Of a stretch of DNA of 64,000 nucleotides, positions 28,235 to 36,873 are shown piece by piece. The DNA is taken from assembly GCF_014174495.1 (NCBI RefSeq), contig NZ_JACJHR010000026.1, positions 1 to 64,000 of the forward strand, in the 5' to 3' direction. The translations under genes and the position numbers were made by a program. Source of the DNA: Amycolatopsis echigonensis. GTDB taxonomy: Bacteria > Actinomycetota > Actinomycetes > Mycobacteriales > Pseudonocardiaceae. Under the pieces are notes generated by a model that had not been told where the DNA came from, made no database searches, and worked only from the letters and a program-made list of their open reading frames with translations. The stretch's first letter is position 1. Each line of letters begins with the position of its first letter.

Positions 28235-28861
28235 TCACCCCTCCGAATACCTCCGCGCAGTCTCCGCAGCCTGAGCCAACCTCCGAAACCCCTCAAACAA
28301 CCGATCCCCCAACACCGTCCCCACCACCGCGGCCTCAACAATCCGATCCATAGACCCAGCCGATTCGACCGTATCCAAATCAGCCTCAGCAATCCGATCG
28401 GCGATCTCCGCATACCGCCCGATCTGATCCAGCAGCGCCTGATGTCCTAACGCACGAATCGTCGAAACAGTCCCCACCAGCAATTCCACCACCGGATCGT
28501 CCGCCCCGAATTTCCACCCGTGCTCCCGGGCGACCTCCCCCAGCAATCCCGTCGCCCATTCCCGATCCCCCTCCGGGACCTCCGCGGCGGATCCGCTCAA
28601 CGCCCGCTGAGCCACCCCCAGCACGTTGTACGCCGTCCGGTCCGAATCAACCGCCGCGACGACCTCCCGCACGGTCACCACCGACAACCCGCCGACCTCG
28701 ACCAACGCGCGGATCAGCTTCAGCCGCCGCACGTGCTCCTCGCCGTAGCGAGCCTGGTTAGGACTGGTCCGCTCGCCGGCCGGGAGCAGCCCCTCCCGCA
28801 GGTAGTACTTGATCGTCGCCACCGGGACCCCGGACTCGGCGCTCAGCTCTGCCATCCGCAC
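28235..28861 (-). CDS. MerR family transcriptional regulator
   Basis: 208 aa. N-terminal winged helix: RMAELSAESGVPVATIKYYL, then REGLLPAG and RYGEEHVRRLKLIRALVEVGG (residues 2-60). The rest is a long helical C-terminal domain without the cysteines of metal-sensing MerR proteins, so it probably binds a small molecule. The GTG has TAGGGT 7 bases upstream on the minus strand (leaderless). It is divergent from two membrane-protein genes and may control them through the repeats at 28906-28948. Confidence 0.86.
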   Translation of the reverse strand: MRMAELSAESGVPVATIKYYLREGLLPAGERTSPNQARYGEEHVRRLKLIRALVEVGGLSVVTVREVVAAVDSDRTAYNVLGVAQRALSGSAAEVPEGDREWATGLLGEVAREHGWKFGADDPVVELLVGTVSTIRALGHQALLDQIGRYAEIADRIAEADLDTVESAGSMDRIVEAAVVGTVLGDRLFEGFRRLAQAAETARRYSEG

Positions 28862-28905
28862 CCGCTCGACCCTACTTCCGGGAAAAACCCTGAGGACTTC
28901 TCAGC

Positions 28906-28948
28906 ATGGATAGCTTAACTTCCCATAACGGAGAGCTTCACTATCCAT
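28906..28948. promoter_or_regulatory. Candidate operator between MerR and membrane-protein genes
   Basis: ATGGATAG (28906-28913) and CTATCCAT (28941-28948) are an inverted repeat. Within it, AGCTTAACT (28912-28920) and AGCTTCACT (28934-28942) are direct repeats 22 bases apart, two helical turns. The region is AT-rich for this genome. Likely regulatory, target protein inferred from position. Confidence 0.45.
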
Positions 28949-28963
28949 TCTGGGAGGACCACC

Positions 28964-29941
28964 GTGACCACCACTGTCGACCCACCCGCGACGCTGAACA
29001 CCGCGCGGATGCGCACCTGGCACCGTCCCTCGCTGTGGTTCGCCGCCGCGATGGCCGTCGCGACCGTGCTGACCATCGCCGCGATGCTGATCGACCGCCG
29101 GACCCTGCTCGGCGCGCCGGCGTGGGCGAAGCTGTTCAAATTCGCCGTGTCCGGCGGGCTCTACTTCTTCACCTGGAGCTGGCTCGTCTCGCTGCTGCGC
29201 GGACGGTTGCACAAGGTAGCGGGCACCGCCACGACCGTCGCCGTCGCGCTGTTCGCCGCCGAATACGTGACGATGGCCTTCCAGGCGGTCCGCGGCAGGC
29301 CGAGCCACTTCGCGAACACTTCGCCGTTCGACTTCGCGCTGTTCCAGGCCATGGGCGTGATGGTGGCGGGGCTCTGGCTCGCCACCCTCGTGGGCACCGT
29401 CCTGCTCATGTTCACCAGGATCGAAGACCGCGCGGTGTACTGGGCGGTGCGCACCGGCGCAGTCCTCGCGTTGATCGGCGCTGGCCTCGGCGCGACCATG
29501 ACCCGGCCGACGCCGATCGAACGTGCCGAGATCAAGGCCACCGGGCATTCCGACCTCATCGGCGCGCACAGTGTCGGCGTCGCGGACGGCGGCCCCGGAC
29601 TCCCGCTGCTCGGCTGGAGCACCACCGGCGGCGATCTGCGCATCCCGCATTTCCTCGGCTTGCACGCGCTGCAAGCGTTGCCGCTCTTGGCTTTCGGGCT
29701 CGCGGTGCTCGCGACGCGGCTGCCCCGGTTGCGCGAGAGCGCGGTGCGCGTCCGGCTGGTGTGGACGGGTTCGGTCGGCTACGCGGGACTCGTCGGCCTG
29801 GTCCTGTGGCAGGCCGAACGCGGCGAACCGCTCGTCTACCCGAGCGGCACGACGCTGGCCGCGGCCGGTTTGCTCGTCGGTGCGATCGCGGCGGCTGCCG
29901 CGGCGTCGGCGCTGGTGCCGGTCCGGAAGGCGGCCCGGTGA
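28964..29941 (+). CDS. Integral membrane protein, unknown function
   Basis: 325 aa with about eight hydrophobic segments, beginning at residues 24-43 (LWFAAAMAVATVLTIAAMLI). Loop motifs include WAKLFKFAVSGGLYFFTWSW and GHSDLIGAHSVG, the latter with a His between helices 5 and 6. GGGAGG 9 bases before GTG 28964 supports the start. Its stop overlaps the start of the ABA4-like gene (GTGA), so they are translationally coupled. I do not recognise a named family. MerR control and pairing with an ABA4-like protein suggest a stress- or lipid-related membrane role. Confidence 0.78.
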   Translation: MTTTVDPPATLNTARMRTWHRPSLWFAAAMAVATVLTIAAMLIDRRTLLGAPAWAKLFKFAVSGGLYFFTWSWLVSLLRGRLHKVAGTATTVAVALFAAEYVTMAFQAVRGRPSHFANTSPFDFALFQAMGVMVAGLWLATLVGTVLLMFTRIEDRAVYWAVRTGAVLALIGAGLGATMTRPTPIERAEIKATGHSDLIGAHSVGVADGGPGLPLLGWSTTGGDLRIPHFLGLHALQALPLLAFGLAVLATRLPRLRESAVRVRLVWTGSVGYAGLVGLVLWQAERGEPLVYPSGTTLAAAGLLVGAIAAAAAASALVPVRKAAR

Positions 29942-30366
29942 GCGAGCTGACCGTCTTCGCCTGGACGTTCCCCGTCGCGGTGCCGTTCTGGGCGCTGATG
30001 ATCTTCCTGCCCGGCTGGCGCGGCACTCGCCGGATCCTGGCCTCGCCGTGGGTGCCGCTGCTGCCGCTGGTCTGGTACTTCATGCTGGCGATCCCGCATT
30101 TCGGCGAGCTGTGGCACGCCATGCAGCGGCCTGATCTCGGTGTCCTGCAAGGGTTCTTGAGCACGCCGTACGGGGCCGCGCTGGTCTGGGCTCACCTCAT
30201 CGCGTTCGACCTGTTCATCGCGCGCTGGATGTTCTTCGAGGCGCGCACGCACCGGATCCCGTGGTGGGTGCTCAGCCCGCTGCTCCTGCTGACGATCTTC
30301 CTGTCGCCGTTCGGCCTGGTCGCGTTCCTCGTCGTGCGCGGCGCCCGGATACGCTCGGCGGCATGA
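29938..30366 (+). CDS. ABA4-like (DUF4281) membrane protein
   Basis: 142 aa with four hydrophobic segments. Features of the DUF4281 family: the [21 protein letters not shown] opening, the central [20 protein letters not shown], and [19 protein letters not shown] followed by [11 protein letters not shown]. In plants the ABA4 homologue is needed for neoxanthin formation; bacterial members are uncharacterised. GTG 29938 overlaps the previous stop by 4 bases, and the deoD start overlaps its own stop. Confidence 0.78.
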   Translation: MSELTVFAWTFPVAVPFWALMIFLPGWRGTRRILASPWVPLLPLVWYFMLAIPHFGELWHAMQRPDLGVLQGFLSTPYGAALVWAHLIAFDLFIARWMFFEARTHRIPWWVLSPLLLLTIFLSPFGLVAFLVVRGARIRSAA

Positions 30367-31148
30367 GCAACCTGGAGGAGGCGGCCGCGGCCGTCATCGC
30401 CGAGCGCACCGGCGTCGAGAAGCACGACATCGCCGTGGTGCTGGGTTCGGGCTGGCGTCCGGCCGCGGACGTGATCGGAACCGCCGACGCGGAGATCCCG
30501 TTCGGCGAGCTGCCGGGCTTCACCCCGCCCGGAGCCGTCGGCCACGGTGGCACGGTGCGGTCCCTGCGGATCGGCGACAAGCGTGCGCTGGTCCTGCTCG
30601 GCCGCACGCATTTCTACGAGGGCAAGGGCATCGACCCGGTCGTGCAGAACGTCCGCACGGCCGCCGCGGCGGGCGCGCGGACGGTGCTGCTGACCAACGC
30701 GGCGGGCGGGCTGCGCGCGGGCATGAATGTCGGGCAGCCGGTGCTGATCTCCGACCACCTCAACCTGACCGCGCGCTCCCCGATCGTCGGCGCGAACTTC
30801 GTCGACCTCACCGACCTCTACGCGAAGCGGCTGCGCGACCTGGCGCGGGAGATCGACGATTCGCTGGAGGAGGGCGTCTACGCGGGCCTGCCCGGGCCGC
30901 ACTTCGAGACCCCCGCCGAGATCCGGATGCTGCGCAATCTCGGCGCGGACCTGGTCGGCATGTCGACCGTGCTGGAGGCGATCGCCGCCCGCGCGGCCGG
31001 GCTCGAGGTGTTCGGGCTGTCGCTGGTCACCAATCTGGCCGCGGGCATGACCGGCCAGCCGCTCAACCACGAGGAAGTCCTCGAGGCCGGACGGCAGTCG
31101 GCGACGCGGATGGGCTCGCTGCTGAAGGAACTCGTCGCCCGCGCCTGA
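30363..31148 (+). CDS. deoD: Purine-nucleoside phosphorylase
   Basis: 261 aa, trimeric-type (PNP/MTAP fold). Splits inosine, guanosine or their deoxy forms with phosphate to base plus (deoxy)ribose-1-phosphate. Motifs: phosphate-binding GSGW ([10 protein letters not shown]), HGGTVRSL and [29 protein letters not shown], and the base/ribose pocket [21 protein letters not shown] 30363 overlaps the previous stop but also has its own TACGCT 7 bases upstream, so an internal leaderless promoter is likely. M. tuberculosis deoD (Rv3307) is followed by pmmB, as here after one inserted gene. Confidence 0.93.
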   Translation: MSNLEEAAAAVIAERTGVEKHDIAVVLGSGWRPAADVIGTADAEIPFGELPGFTPPGAVGHGGTVRSLRIGDKRALVLLGRTHFYEGKGIDPVVQNVRTAAAAGARTVLLTNAAGGLRAGMNVGQPVLISDHLNLTARSPIVGANFVDLTDLYAKRLRDLAREIDDSLEEGVYAGLPGPHFETPAEIRMLRNLGADLVGMSTVLEAIAARAAGLEVFGLSLVTNLAAGMTGQPLNHEEVLEAGRQSATRMGSLLKELVARA

Positions 31149-31168
31149 GCTCTCCCCGACCGATGGAC

Positions 31169-31223
31169 GTCCGTGAAGGGCTCCTTGAGGGAATCTGATT
31201 CCTTCATGGGGCCCTTCACGGAC
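31169..31223. terminator. Long hairpin terminator
   Basis: GTCCGTGAAGGGC (31169-31181) pairs with GCCCTTCACGGAC (31211-31223), and pairing continues inward to a 3-base loop (CTG at 31195-31197) with few mismatches. It separates the convergent deoD and glycosyltransferase genes. The outer arm resembles the smaller hairpin at 18427-18457 (CCGTCCGTG). Confidence 0.8.
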
Positions 31224-31241
31224 CTCTGCCGAAGCAGCAAC

Positions 31242-32393
31242 TCAGGCGTACCGCGGCAGCTGCGCGGCCACTTCCTCCGGCGAAGGCATCGCCGCGACCT
31301 CCGCCGCCAGCTCGCGCACGGCGTCCGCCACCGCGCCGTCGGCCAGCAACCGACCGGCCGTCTCGCGGACCGCGTCCGCCGTCAGCTCGTCGCCGAGAAG
31401 CTTCGCGCCCGCGCCGGCGCCGACCACCGCGTCCGCGTTGGTGAACTGGTCCGCGCCCTGCGGCAGCACCAGCTGCGGCACCCCCGCGCCGAACGCGCCC
31501 AGCGTGGTCCCGCTGCCACCGTGGTGCACGACCAGATCGACGTGCGGCAGCAGTTCCGATTGCGGCACCCACGCCTCGAGCCGCACGTTCGACGGCACCT
31601 CGCCGAGCGCGGCGACGTCGACGGCCGGGCCGGTGGCCACCAGCACGTCCGCGTCGAGCGAGGCCAGGCCCTGCAACGCCGAAGTCAGCAGGTGCGCCTG
31701 GCTGGCCGGGGTGGTGCCGAGCGTCAGGTACACCAGCGGGCGGCCCCGGTCCCGGCCTTCGATGCCGGACGGCAGATCGCCCGCTTCGCTCCAGCCGACC
31801 GGGCGCAGCGGCACGCGCCGGGCCCCGGCGACGAACTCCGGCGCCTGCACCGACGGCGGGCAGATGTCCACGAACGGGTGGCCCCAGAAGAGCCTGCTGC
31901 TGCCGGTGAGCCCGGCCTCGGCGGCGAACGCGTCGATCTGCTCGCTGATGCGGTCCATCGGGCCGCCGGAGGAAACCCGGCCGAAGCCGTGTCCGACCGC
32001 GGGAATCCCCGCCTGTCCGGCGGCGAACGCGCCGCCCGGATTGCCCATTTCGTACACGACCAGGTCCGGTTTCCGCTCGGCGAGCACCGGCGCGAGATCG
32101 GTCATGAACTGGGTGGGCAGCAGCCGCCCGAACGCCTTGCCGATGGCCTCGTTCAGCTCTCCTTCCGGGATCTCCTTGCGGCTGCGGGTGTCTCCGGCGA
32201 ACAGGCGGCCGAACGCCTCCTGCATCGTCAGCCCGGCAGCGGCGGGTTCGAGCCCGGCTTTCTCCAGGGTCGGGTGGAATTCGGACGCGGTCGCGTAAAC
32301 CACGTCGTGGCCGGCGTCGCGCGCGGCGACGGCGAGCGGCAGCAGCGGATAGACGTGCCCGTAAGAGGCGAGGGAAGTGAAAAGAATGCGCAC
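31242..32393 (-). CDS. Glycosyltransferase, GT1 (MGT/UGT-like)
   Basis: 383 aa, GT-B fold. The N-terminal acceptor domain starts MRILFTSLASYGHVYPLLPL. The nucleotide-sugar domain has PLVYLTLGTTPAS and the signature region WVPQSELLPHVDLVVHHGGSGTT, then LPQGADQFTNADAV. These are hallmarks of macrolide/antibiotic-type glycosyltransferases, but no biosynthetic cluster is adjacent, so it may detoxify a compound or decorate a lipid. GTG 32393 has TACGCT 6 bases upstream (leaderless) and is divergent from pmmB. Confidence 0.88.
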   Translation of the reverse strand: MRILFTSLASYGHVYPLLPLAVAARDAGHDVVYATASEFHPTLEKAGLEPAAAGLTMQEAFGRLFAGDTRSRKEIPEGELNEAIGKAFGRLLPTQFMTDLAPVLAERKPDLVVYEMGNPGGAFAAGQAGIPAVGHGFGRVSSGGPMDRISEQIDAFAAEAGLTGSSRLFWGHPFVDICPPSVQAPEFVAGARRVPLRPVGWSEAGDLPSGIEGRDRGRPLVYLTLGTTPASQAHLLTSALQGLASLDADVLVATGPAVDVAALGEVPSNVRLEAWVPQSELLPHVDLVVHHGGSGTTLGAFGAGVPQLVLPQGADQFTNADAVVGAGAGAKLLGDELTADAVRETAGRLLADGAVADAVRELAAEVAAMPSPEEVAAQLPRYA

Positions 32394-32451
32394 CGCACGA
32401 GCGTATCGTCAGCCATCACCGGAGTTTCCGGATCCGCGTAAGCTGGCGCGG

Positions 32452-34080
32452 GTGTCCGACAGCCTCGATTCCCGCCTTCGCGATTCCGTCTACCGCTGGA
32501 TCACCGACGACCCGGATCCGGTCTCGCGCGAGGAACTGACCGCCGTTCTCGCCCGCGCGATGGGCAAGGAGCCCGGCGCGGCCGAGGAGATCGCCGACCG
32601 GATGGCCGGGCCGCTGGAGTTCGGCACCGCGGGTCTGCGCGGGCCGGTGCGCGCGGGTCCGAACGGGATGAACGTCGCGGTGGTCACGCGGACCACCGCG
32701 GGCGTCGCCGCGTGGCTCGCCGCGCAGGGGCACGCCGGCGGAGTGGTCGTGGTCGGTCGCGACGCGCGGCACGGTTCGGAAGCGTTCGCGACCGCCGCGG
32801 CCGAGGTGCTGACCGCCGCCGGGTTCGCGGTGAAGGTGCTGCCGGAGCCGTTGCCGACGCCGTTGCTGGCGTTCTCGGTGCTGCACTACGGCGCGGTCGC
32901 CGGCATTCAGATCACCGCGTCGCACAATCCGCCCGCGGACAACGGCTACAAGCTTTACGACGCCACCGGCGGGCAAATCGTGCCGCCGTCCGACGGCGAA
33001 ATCGAGCGCGCGATCCAGTCCGCTCCGGCCGCTCGGAGCATTCCGCGCACGCCCGGCGCCGAGGTCGTCGACCCGCGCGAGGCGTACCTTTCCGCGGTCG
33101 GCGCGCTGCCGCGCGGCACGACGCGCGAGCTGCGGATCGCCGCGACGGCGCTGCACGGCGTCGGCGCGGAGACCTTGCGGGCCGCGCTGTCCCGCGCCGG
33201 ATTCACTGACGTGCACCTGGTTTCCGCCCAGTCCGAACCGGACGCCGACTTCCCCACCGTCTCGTTCCCGAACCCCGAGGAGCCCGGCGCGACCGATCTC
33301 CTGCTGGCGCTGGCGTCCGAAGTGGACGCTGATCTGGCGGTGGCGCTCGACCCGGACGCCGACCGGTGCGCGCTCGGCGTCCGCGGCCCGGACGGCTGGC
33401 GGATGCTGCGCGGCGACGAGACCGGTGTCCTGCTCGGGGCACACCTTCTGTCCACAACGGACAATCCAGATCCGTTGGTGGCCACCACGATCGTATCCTC
33501 GTCGCTGCTCGGCGAGGTGGCGAAGGAAAAGGGCGCGCGGTACGCGGAAACGCTCACCGGGTTCAAGTGGCTGGTCCGCGCGGGCGAGGGATTGGTGTTC
33601 GCGTACGAGGAAGCGCTCGGCCTGTGCGTGAACCCGGGCTTTGTCCGCGACAAGGACGGCATCGCCGCCGCGGTCGCGGGCGCGGACCTGGCCGCGACGC
33701 TCAAGGCCGAAGGCCGCACGCTGCTGGACGTCCTCGACGACCTCGCGACCCGGCACGGCGTGCACCTCACCGATCAAGTGTCGTTGCGGGTCACCGATCT
33801 TTCCGTGCGCGGACGCCTCATGACCGCGTTGCGCTCGGACCCGCCGGCCGCGCTCGGCGGGGTGCCGGTGACGCTCGAAGACCTCCTGCCGGACGCCGAC
33901 GTGCTGCGGCTGAGCGGCGACGGCGTGCGTGTCGTAGTGCGGCCGTCCGGCACGGAACCGAAACTGAAGGCGTACCTGCAAGTGGTGGCTCCGGTGACCG
34001 GTGAACTCGCCGACGCGCGGCGCAGCGCGACGGAAGTTCTCGACGCGGTCCGCGAGGAGATCACCGCGCTGCTGCGCTGA
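32452..34080 (+). CDS. pmmB: Phosphohexose/phosphopentose mutase (PmmB-type)
   Basis: 542 aa, alpha-D-phosphohexomutase family. Active-site serine Ser157 in ITASHNPPADNGYKLYD; Mg2+ loop DPDADRCALG (Asp300, 302, 304); sugar-binding GDETGVLLG and FAYEEALG; phosphate-binding RPSGTEPKLKAYLQ near the end. Length and position next to deoD suggest it may interconvert (deoxy)ribose-1- and -5-phosphate, as well as or instead of hexose phosphates. GTG 32452 has TAAGCT 7 bases upstream (leaderless). Confidence 0.92.
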   Translation: MSDSLDSRLRDSVYRWITDDPDPVSREELTAVLARAMGKEPGAAEEIADRMAGPLEFGTAGLRGPVRAGPNGMNVAVVTRTTAGVAAWLAAQGHAGGVVVVGRDARHGSEAFATAAAEVLTAAGFAVKVLPEPLPTPLLAFSVLHYGAVAGIQITASHNPPADNGYKLYDATGGQIVPPSDGEIERAIQSAPAARSIPRTPGAEVVDPREAYLSAVGALPRGTTRELRIAATALHGVGAETLRAALSRAGFTDVHLVSAQSEPDADFPTVSFPNPEEPGATDLLLALASEVDADLAVALDPDADRCALGVRGPDGWRMLRGDETGVLLGAHLLSTTDNPDPLVATTIVSSSLLGEVAKEKGARYAETLTGFKWLVRAGEGLVFAYEEALGLCVNPGFVRDKDGIAAAVAGADLAATLKAEGRTLLDVLDDLATRHGVHLTDQVSLRVTDLSVRGRLMTALRSDPPAALGGVPVTLEDLLPDADVLRLSGDGVRVVVRPSGTEPKLKAYLQVVAPVTGELADARRSATEVLDAVREEITALLR

Positions 34081-34090
34081 CGGGAGAACC

Positions 34091-34540
34091 ATGCCAACGT
34101 TGCTGATCGTGCATCACACGCCGTCGCCGTCGATGCAGGCGATGTTCGAGGCCGCGCTCGCCGGCGCGAAGCACCCGGACATCGAAGGCGTCGACGTCGT
34201 CCGCCGTCCCGCGCTCGGCGCGACGGTGGCCGACGTGCTCGCCGCGGACGGCTACCTCCTGGGTACGCCGGCGAACCTCGGCAGCATGAGTGGAGCGTTG
34301 AAGCACTTCTTCGACACCGTGTACTACCCGTGCCTGGACGCGACGAAAGGCCGTCCGTTCGGGGCGTACGTGCACGGCAACAACGACACGTCCGGGACCG
34401 TGCGGCAACTCGACGCGATCACGACCGGGCTCGGCTGGACCCGGGTCGCGGAGCCCGTGCTCGTGACGGGAGAGCCGGACAAAGCCGCACTGGAAGCGGT
34501 GACCGAACTCGGCGGAACCCTTGCCGCGACGCTCATGTGA
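34091..34540 (+). CDS. Flavodoxin-like NAD(P)H oxidoreductase
   Basis: 149 aa, compact flavodoxin fold: strand LLIVHHTPSPSMQAMFEA, FMN-phosphate loop region HTPSPSM, then GYLLGTPANLGSMSGALKHFFD, typical of NAD(P)H-dependent FMN reductases. GGGAG precedes ATG 34091, and it starts 10 bases after pmmB, so they probably share a transcript. Electron-transfer partner unknown. Confidence 0.83.
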   Translation: MPTLLIVHHTPSPSMQAMFEAALAGAKHPDIEGVDVVRRPALGATVADVLAADGYLLGTPANLGSMSGALKHFFDTVYYPCLDATKGRPFGAYVHGNNDTSGTVRQLDAITTGLGWTRVAEPVLVTGEPDKAALEAVTELGGTLAATLM

Positions 34541-34996
34541 GCGGCGGTCGCTCCGCTGAGCAGGGCCGAAAGCCTTTCCCGGGAAAGTAAAGAGGCCTGT
34601 CACCGGAAGCCCTGGGGGTCGACCTCCGGCAACAGGCCAGATCGAGGGTTCGCAACGAAGGCGATCGACCTCGACTACGCAAGGGTACTACAAAGAACCG
34701 ATCATGACGACCCTGCAACGGCGACCAAGCGTGCTCGAATCAACTCCGAGGGCGCCGACCAGGTCCGCACAGCCGGGGAAACGTGGATCCTTCCCGGCCC
34801 GCGTCCCGGTCAACGGGCCTTCGGCACCCCGTCCGGCCCAGCGGACCGGCCCTTGAGTGTCCATTGTGGAGTGTCCGGCTGGTCGGCCGACTCGCCGACG
34901 GCCGACTGCGGCGAGTGACGAAATCGCACCCGATCCACCACTCGGCGAACAACCGAGGCGGGCACCGGCCCGAAGACCGATGCCCGCCTCGAGAAA
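34541..34996. other. Non-coding gap with potential RNA structure
   Basis: No gene is supported. From the left: a 14-base perfect palindrome CTTTCCCGGGAAAG (34574-34587). Next, a bulged hairpin with outer arms GGCCTGT (34594-34600) and ACAGGCC (34632-34638) and inner arms CCGGA (34603-34607) and TCCGG (34625-34629). Then a second hairpin TCGAGG (34642-34647) with CCTCGA (34669-34674), an unpaired AT-richer stretch to about 34705, and the hisS terminator at 34954-34991. Possibly a small RNA; see findings. Confidence 0.45.
34954..34991 (-). terminator. Terminator of hisS
   Basis: CGAGGCGGGCA (34954-34964) pairs perfectly with TGCCCGCCTCG (34981-34991), just after the hisS stop codon. Confidence 0.65.
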
Positions 34997-36292
34997 TCAA
35001 GCAGGCGAGACCATCGCCCGCACCGTGGCCGGGACATCGGCCACGGCGACCTGCTGCTGTTCGCGCGTGGCCAGGCTCCGGACTGTCACGCGGCCGGCCG
35101 CCCAGTCCTCCTCGCCCACGATGACGACCGCGACCGCGCCCGCCTTGTCCGCGCGGGTGAGTTCCTTGCCCAGTTTGCGCAGTTCCAGCGGGGTCGACGT
35201 GCGCAGCCCTGCCTTGCGCAACGCCGTCGCGACGTCGCGCGCCGGGTCCGCCAGGTCCTCGGTGACCGGGATGACCGTGACGTCGACCTCGCTGCGCGGC
35301 TGCGGCGTGAGGCCGTGCGTGTCGAGGAAGTCCATCAGCGTCACGTCGCCCATGCCGAACCCGATGCCGGAGATCTGCTCCTTGGTGAACATCGAGGCGA
35401 GGTTGCTGTACCGGCCGCCGCCGAACAGCGCGCGACGGTTCTGCGGCGAGGTGTCGAAGACCTCGAACACGGTCGACGTGTAGTACGCCAGCCCGCGCAC
35501 GATCAGCGGCTCGTAGCGGACCAGGCTCGCCGCGCTGCTGGACAGCACCTTGATCAGGTTCGACTCGGCCTTGACCTCCGCGGGCAGCTCGTCGAGCAGC
35601 GCCGGGCCCGCGCCGAGGGTCTCGGCGAGCTTCTCGTACTGCTTGTCCGACAACCCGATCTCGGCGGCGCTCGCCGCGTGCTCCTCGGCCGAGGTCTTCT
35701 CCCACCGGTCGACGAGCGCGAACACCTGCGGCAGGTGGTCCGGCGAGATCCCGACGACGTCGGTCAGCGCCGACGACAGGAGGTTCCGGTCGTTCACCCG
35801 CACCGCGAACATGTCCGGGGTCGCGCCGACCGCGCCCATCAGGTCGTGGATCAGCTCGAACATCTCGATCTCGCAGTTCGCGCTTTCCGAACCGAAGATG
35901 TCGGCGTTGATCTGCCAGTGCTCGCGCACGCGGCCGCGCTGCGGGCGCTCGTAGCGGTGGCAGTTCGGGTGGCTGTACCAGCGCACCGGGAACGACAGCG
36001 ATTTCGCGTGACCGGCGATCATCCGGGCCACCGAGGGCGTCATCTCCGGGCGCAGCGCGAGCCGCTCGCCGCCGCGCGTGGTGAGCGTGTACAGCTGCTG
36101 GTCGGCGATCTCCTGGCCGGACTTCCGCTCGTAGACCTCCGCCTGCTCCAGGATCGGGCCGTCGTAGCGGAGGTAGCCGTAGCGCTCCAGCACGTCGTAG
36201 AGATGGCCGAACACCTGCGTACGGACGGACATTTCGGCGGGGAGGAAGTCTCGGGTCCCCTTGACAGGCGCGGTCGACAGGTATTCAGGCAC
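34997..36292 (-). CDS. hisS: Histidyl-tRNA synthetase, plastid/cyanobacterial-like variant
   Basis: 431 aa class II synthetase. Motif 1 region GTRDFLPAEM; motif 2 WYSHPNCHRYERPQRGRVRE followed by HWQINADIFG; histidine-binding VRGLAYYTSTVFE; motif 3-type GIGFGMGDVTLMDF. Standard actinobacterial HisRS has LVRGLDYYTRT and GGGGRYDGL; this one has GLAYYT and GGGRYSNL and the longer motif 2 seen in plastid-type enzymes. It therefore looks like a second or replacement type. GTG 36292 has TAAGCT 7 bases upstream (leaderless). The C-terminal anticodon domain is present (VDVTVIPVTED to the end). Confidence 0.88.
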   Translation of the reverse strand: MPEYLSTAPVKGTRDFLPAEMSVRTQVFGHLYDVLERYGYLRYDGPILEQAEVYERKSGQEIADQQLYTLTTRGGERLALRPEMTPSVARMIAGHAKSLSFPVRWYSHPNCHRYERPQRGRVREHWQINADIFGSESANCEIEMFELIHDLMGAVGATPDMFAVRVNDRNLLSSALTDVVGISPDHLPQVFALVDRWEKTSAEEHAASAAEIGLSDKQYEKLAETLGAGPALLDELPAEVKAESNLIKVLSSSAASLVRYEPLIVRGLAYYTSTVFEVFDTSPQNRRALFGGGRYSNLASMFTKEQISGIGFGMGDVTLMDFLDTHGLTPQPRSEVDVTVIPVTEDLADPARDVATALRKAGLRTSTPLELRKLGKELTRADKAGAVAVVIVGEEDWAAGRVTVRSLATREQQQVAVADVPATVRAMVSPA

Positions 36293-36328
36293 GTCATCCA
36301 GCTTAACGACCCGGTGCCAGCCATTTCG

Positions 36329-36712
36329 TCAGGGGAACGCGATGCCGTACGCGGTGAGCAGCATGGCCGCGCCGAGCAGCACCGCGCCGCCGGTGGTGAC
36401 GCTCATGCCGACGCGGGTGCGCAGCATCGCGAGGAAGAACCCGCCGGACTGCGCGAGCACGCCGAACAGGAGCAGGAAGCAGACGATCCAGCGCGCGGTG
36501 TCGCCGAGTCCGCCGTGCTCGACCAGCTGCAACGCGGTGAGAGTGAGGACGAGCAGCACACCAGCGTGGGCGTGCCCGGCGCGGAAGAAGCCGCGCTGTT
36601 TCTCGGTGAGGTCACCGCGGCGCAGGACGCCGCTCAGCGCGTAACCGCCATACATGACGGTGGGCAGCGATACCAGCGCGATGACGGTGAACAACTGGAC
36701 TGGGCCGTGCAT
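36329..36712 (-). CDS. Four-helix membrane protein, unknown function
   Basis: 127 aa. Four hydrophobic segments: about 5-27, 45-65, 75-95 and 103-124. The loop after helix 1, LRRGDLTEKQRGFFRAGHAHAG, carries two His in a row of helix 2, which could coordinate a metal or haem. AAGGAGG upstream supports ATG 36712, and a good sigma-70-like promoter precedes it. I do not recognise the family. Confidence 0.7.
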   Translation of the reverse strand: MHGPVQLFTVIALVSLPTVMYGGYALSGVLRRGDLTEKQRGFFRAGHAHAGVLLVLTLTALQLVEHGGLGDTARWIVCFLLLFGVLAQSGGFFLAMLRTRVGMSVTTGGAVLLGAAMLLTAYGIAFP

Positions 36713-36741
36713 GGTCGCCTCCTTGGGGTGCGACGACGACC

Positions 36742-36770
36742 ATAACACCGTTTTAAAACACTGTCACGAA
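36742..36770 (-). promoter_or_regulatory. Promoter with embedded palindrome
   Basis: Minus strand: GTGACA, 17 bases, TATGGT. The 17-base spacer contains the palindrome GTTTTAAAAC (36750-36759), which would let a dimeric repressor block the promoter of the gene at 36712. Confidence 0.5.
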
Positions 36771-36873
36771 ACTTCTCGCGGACGGTCACGATGTCCCTCA
36801 TGGCGGTGGCTGTCACCCGACGGTCGAGGGATGTGGGCAGCGAAGCAGGCCGCGGCGCACTGAACTGAAGGTC

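Noticed and set aside
31242..32393. Natural-product cluster around the antibiotic-type glycosyltransferase
   Set aside because: Neighbours are deoD and pmmB (core metabolism); no polyketide, peptide or sugar-biosynthesis genes are present.
34590..34710. T-box or other known riboswitch next to hisS
   Set aside because: The structure is downstream of hisS, between convergent genes, and lacks the T-box conserved sequence, so it cannot control hisS from a leader position.
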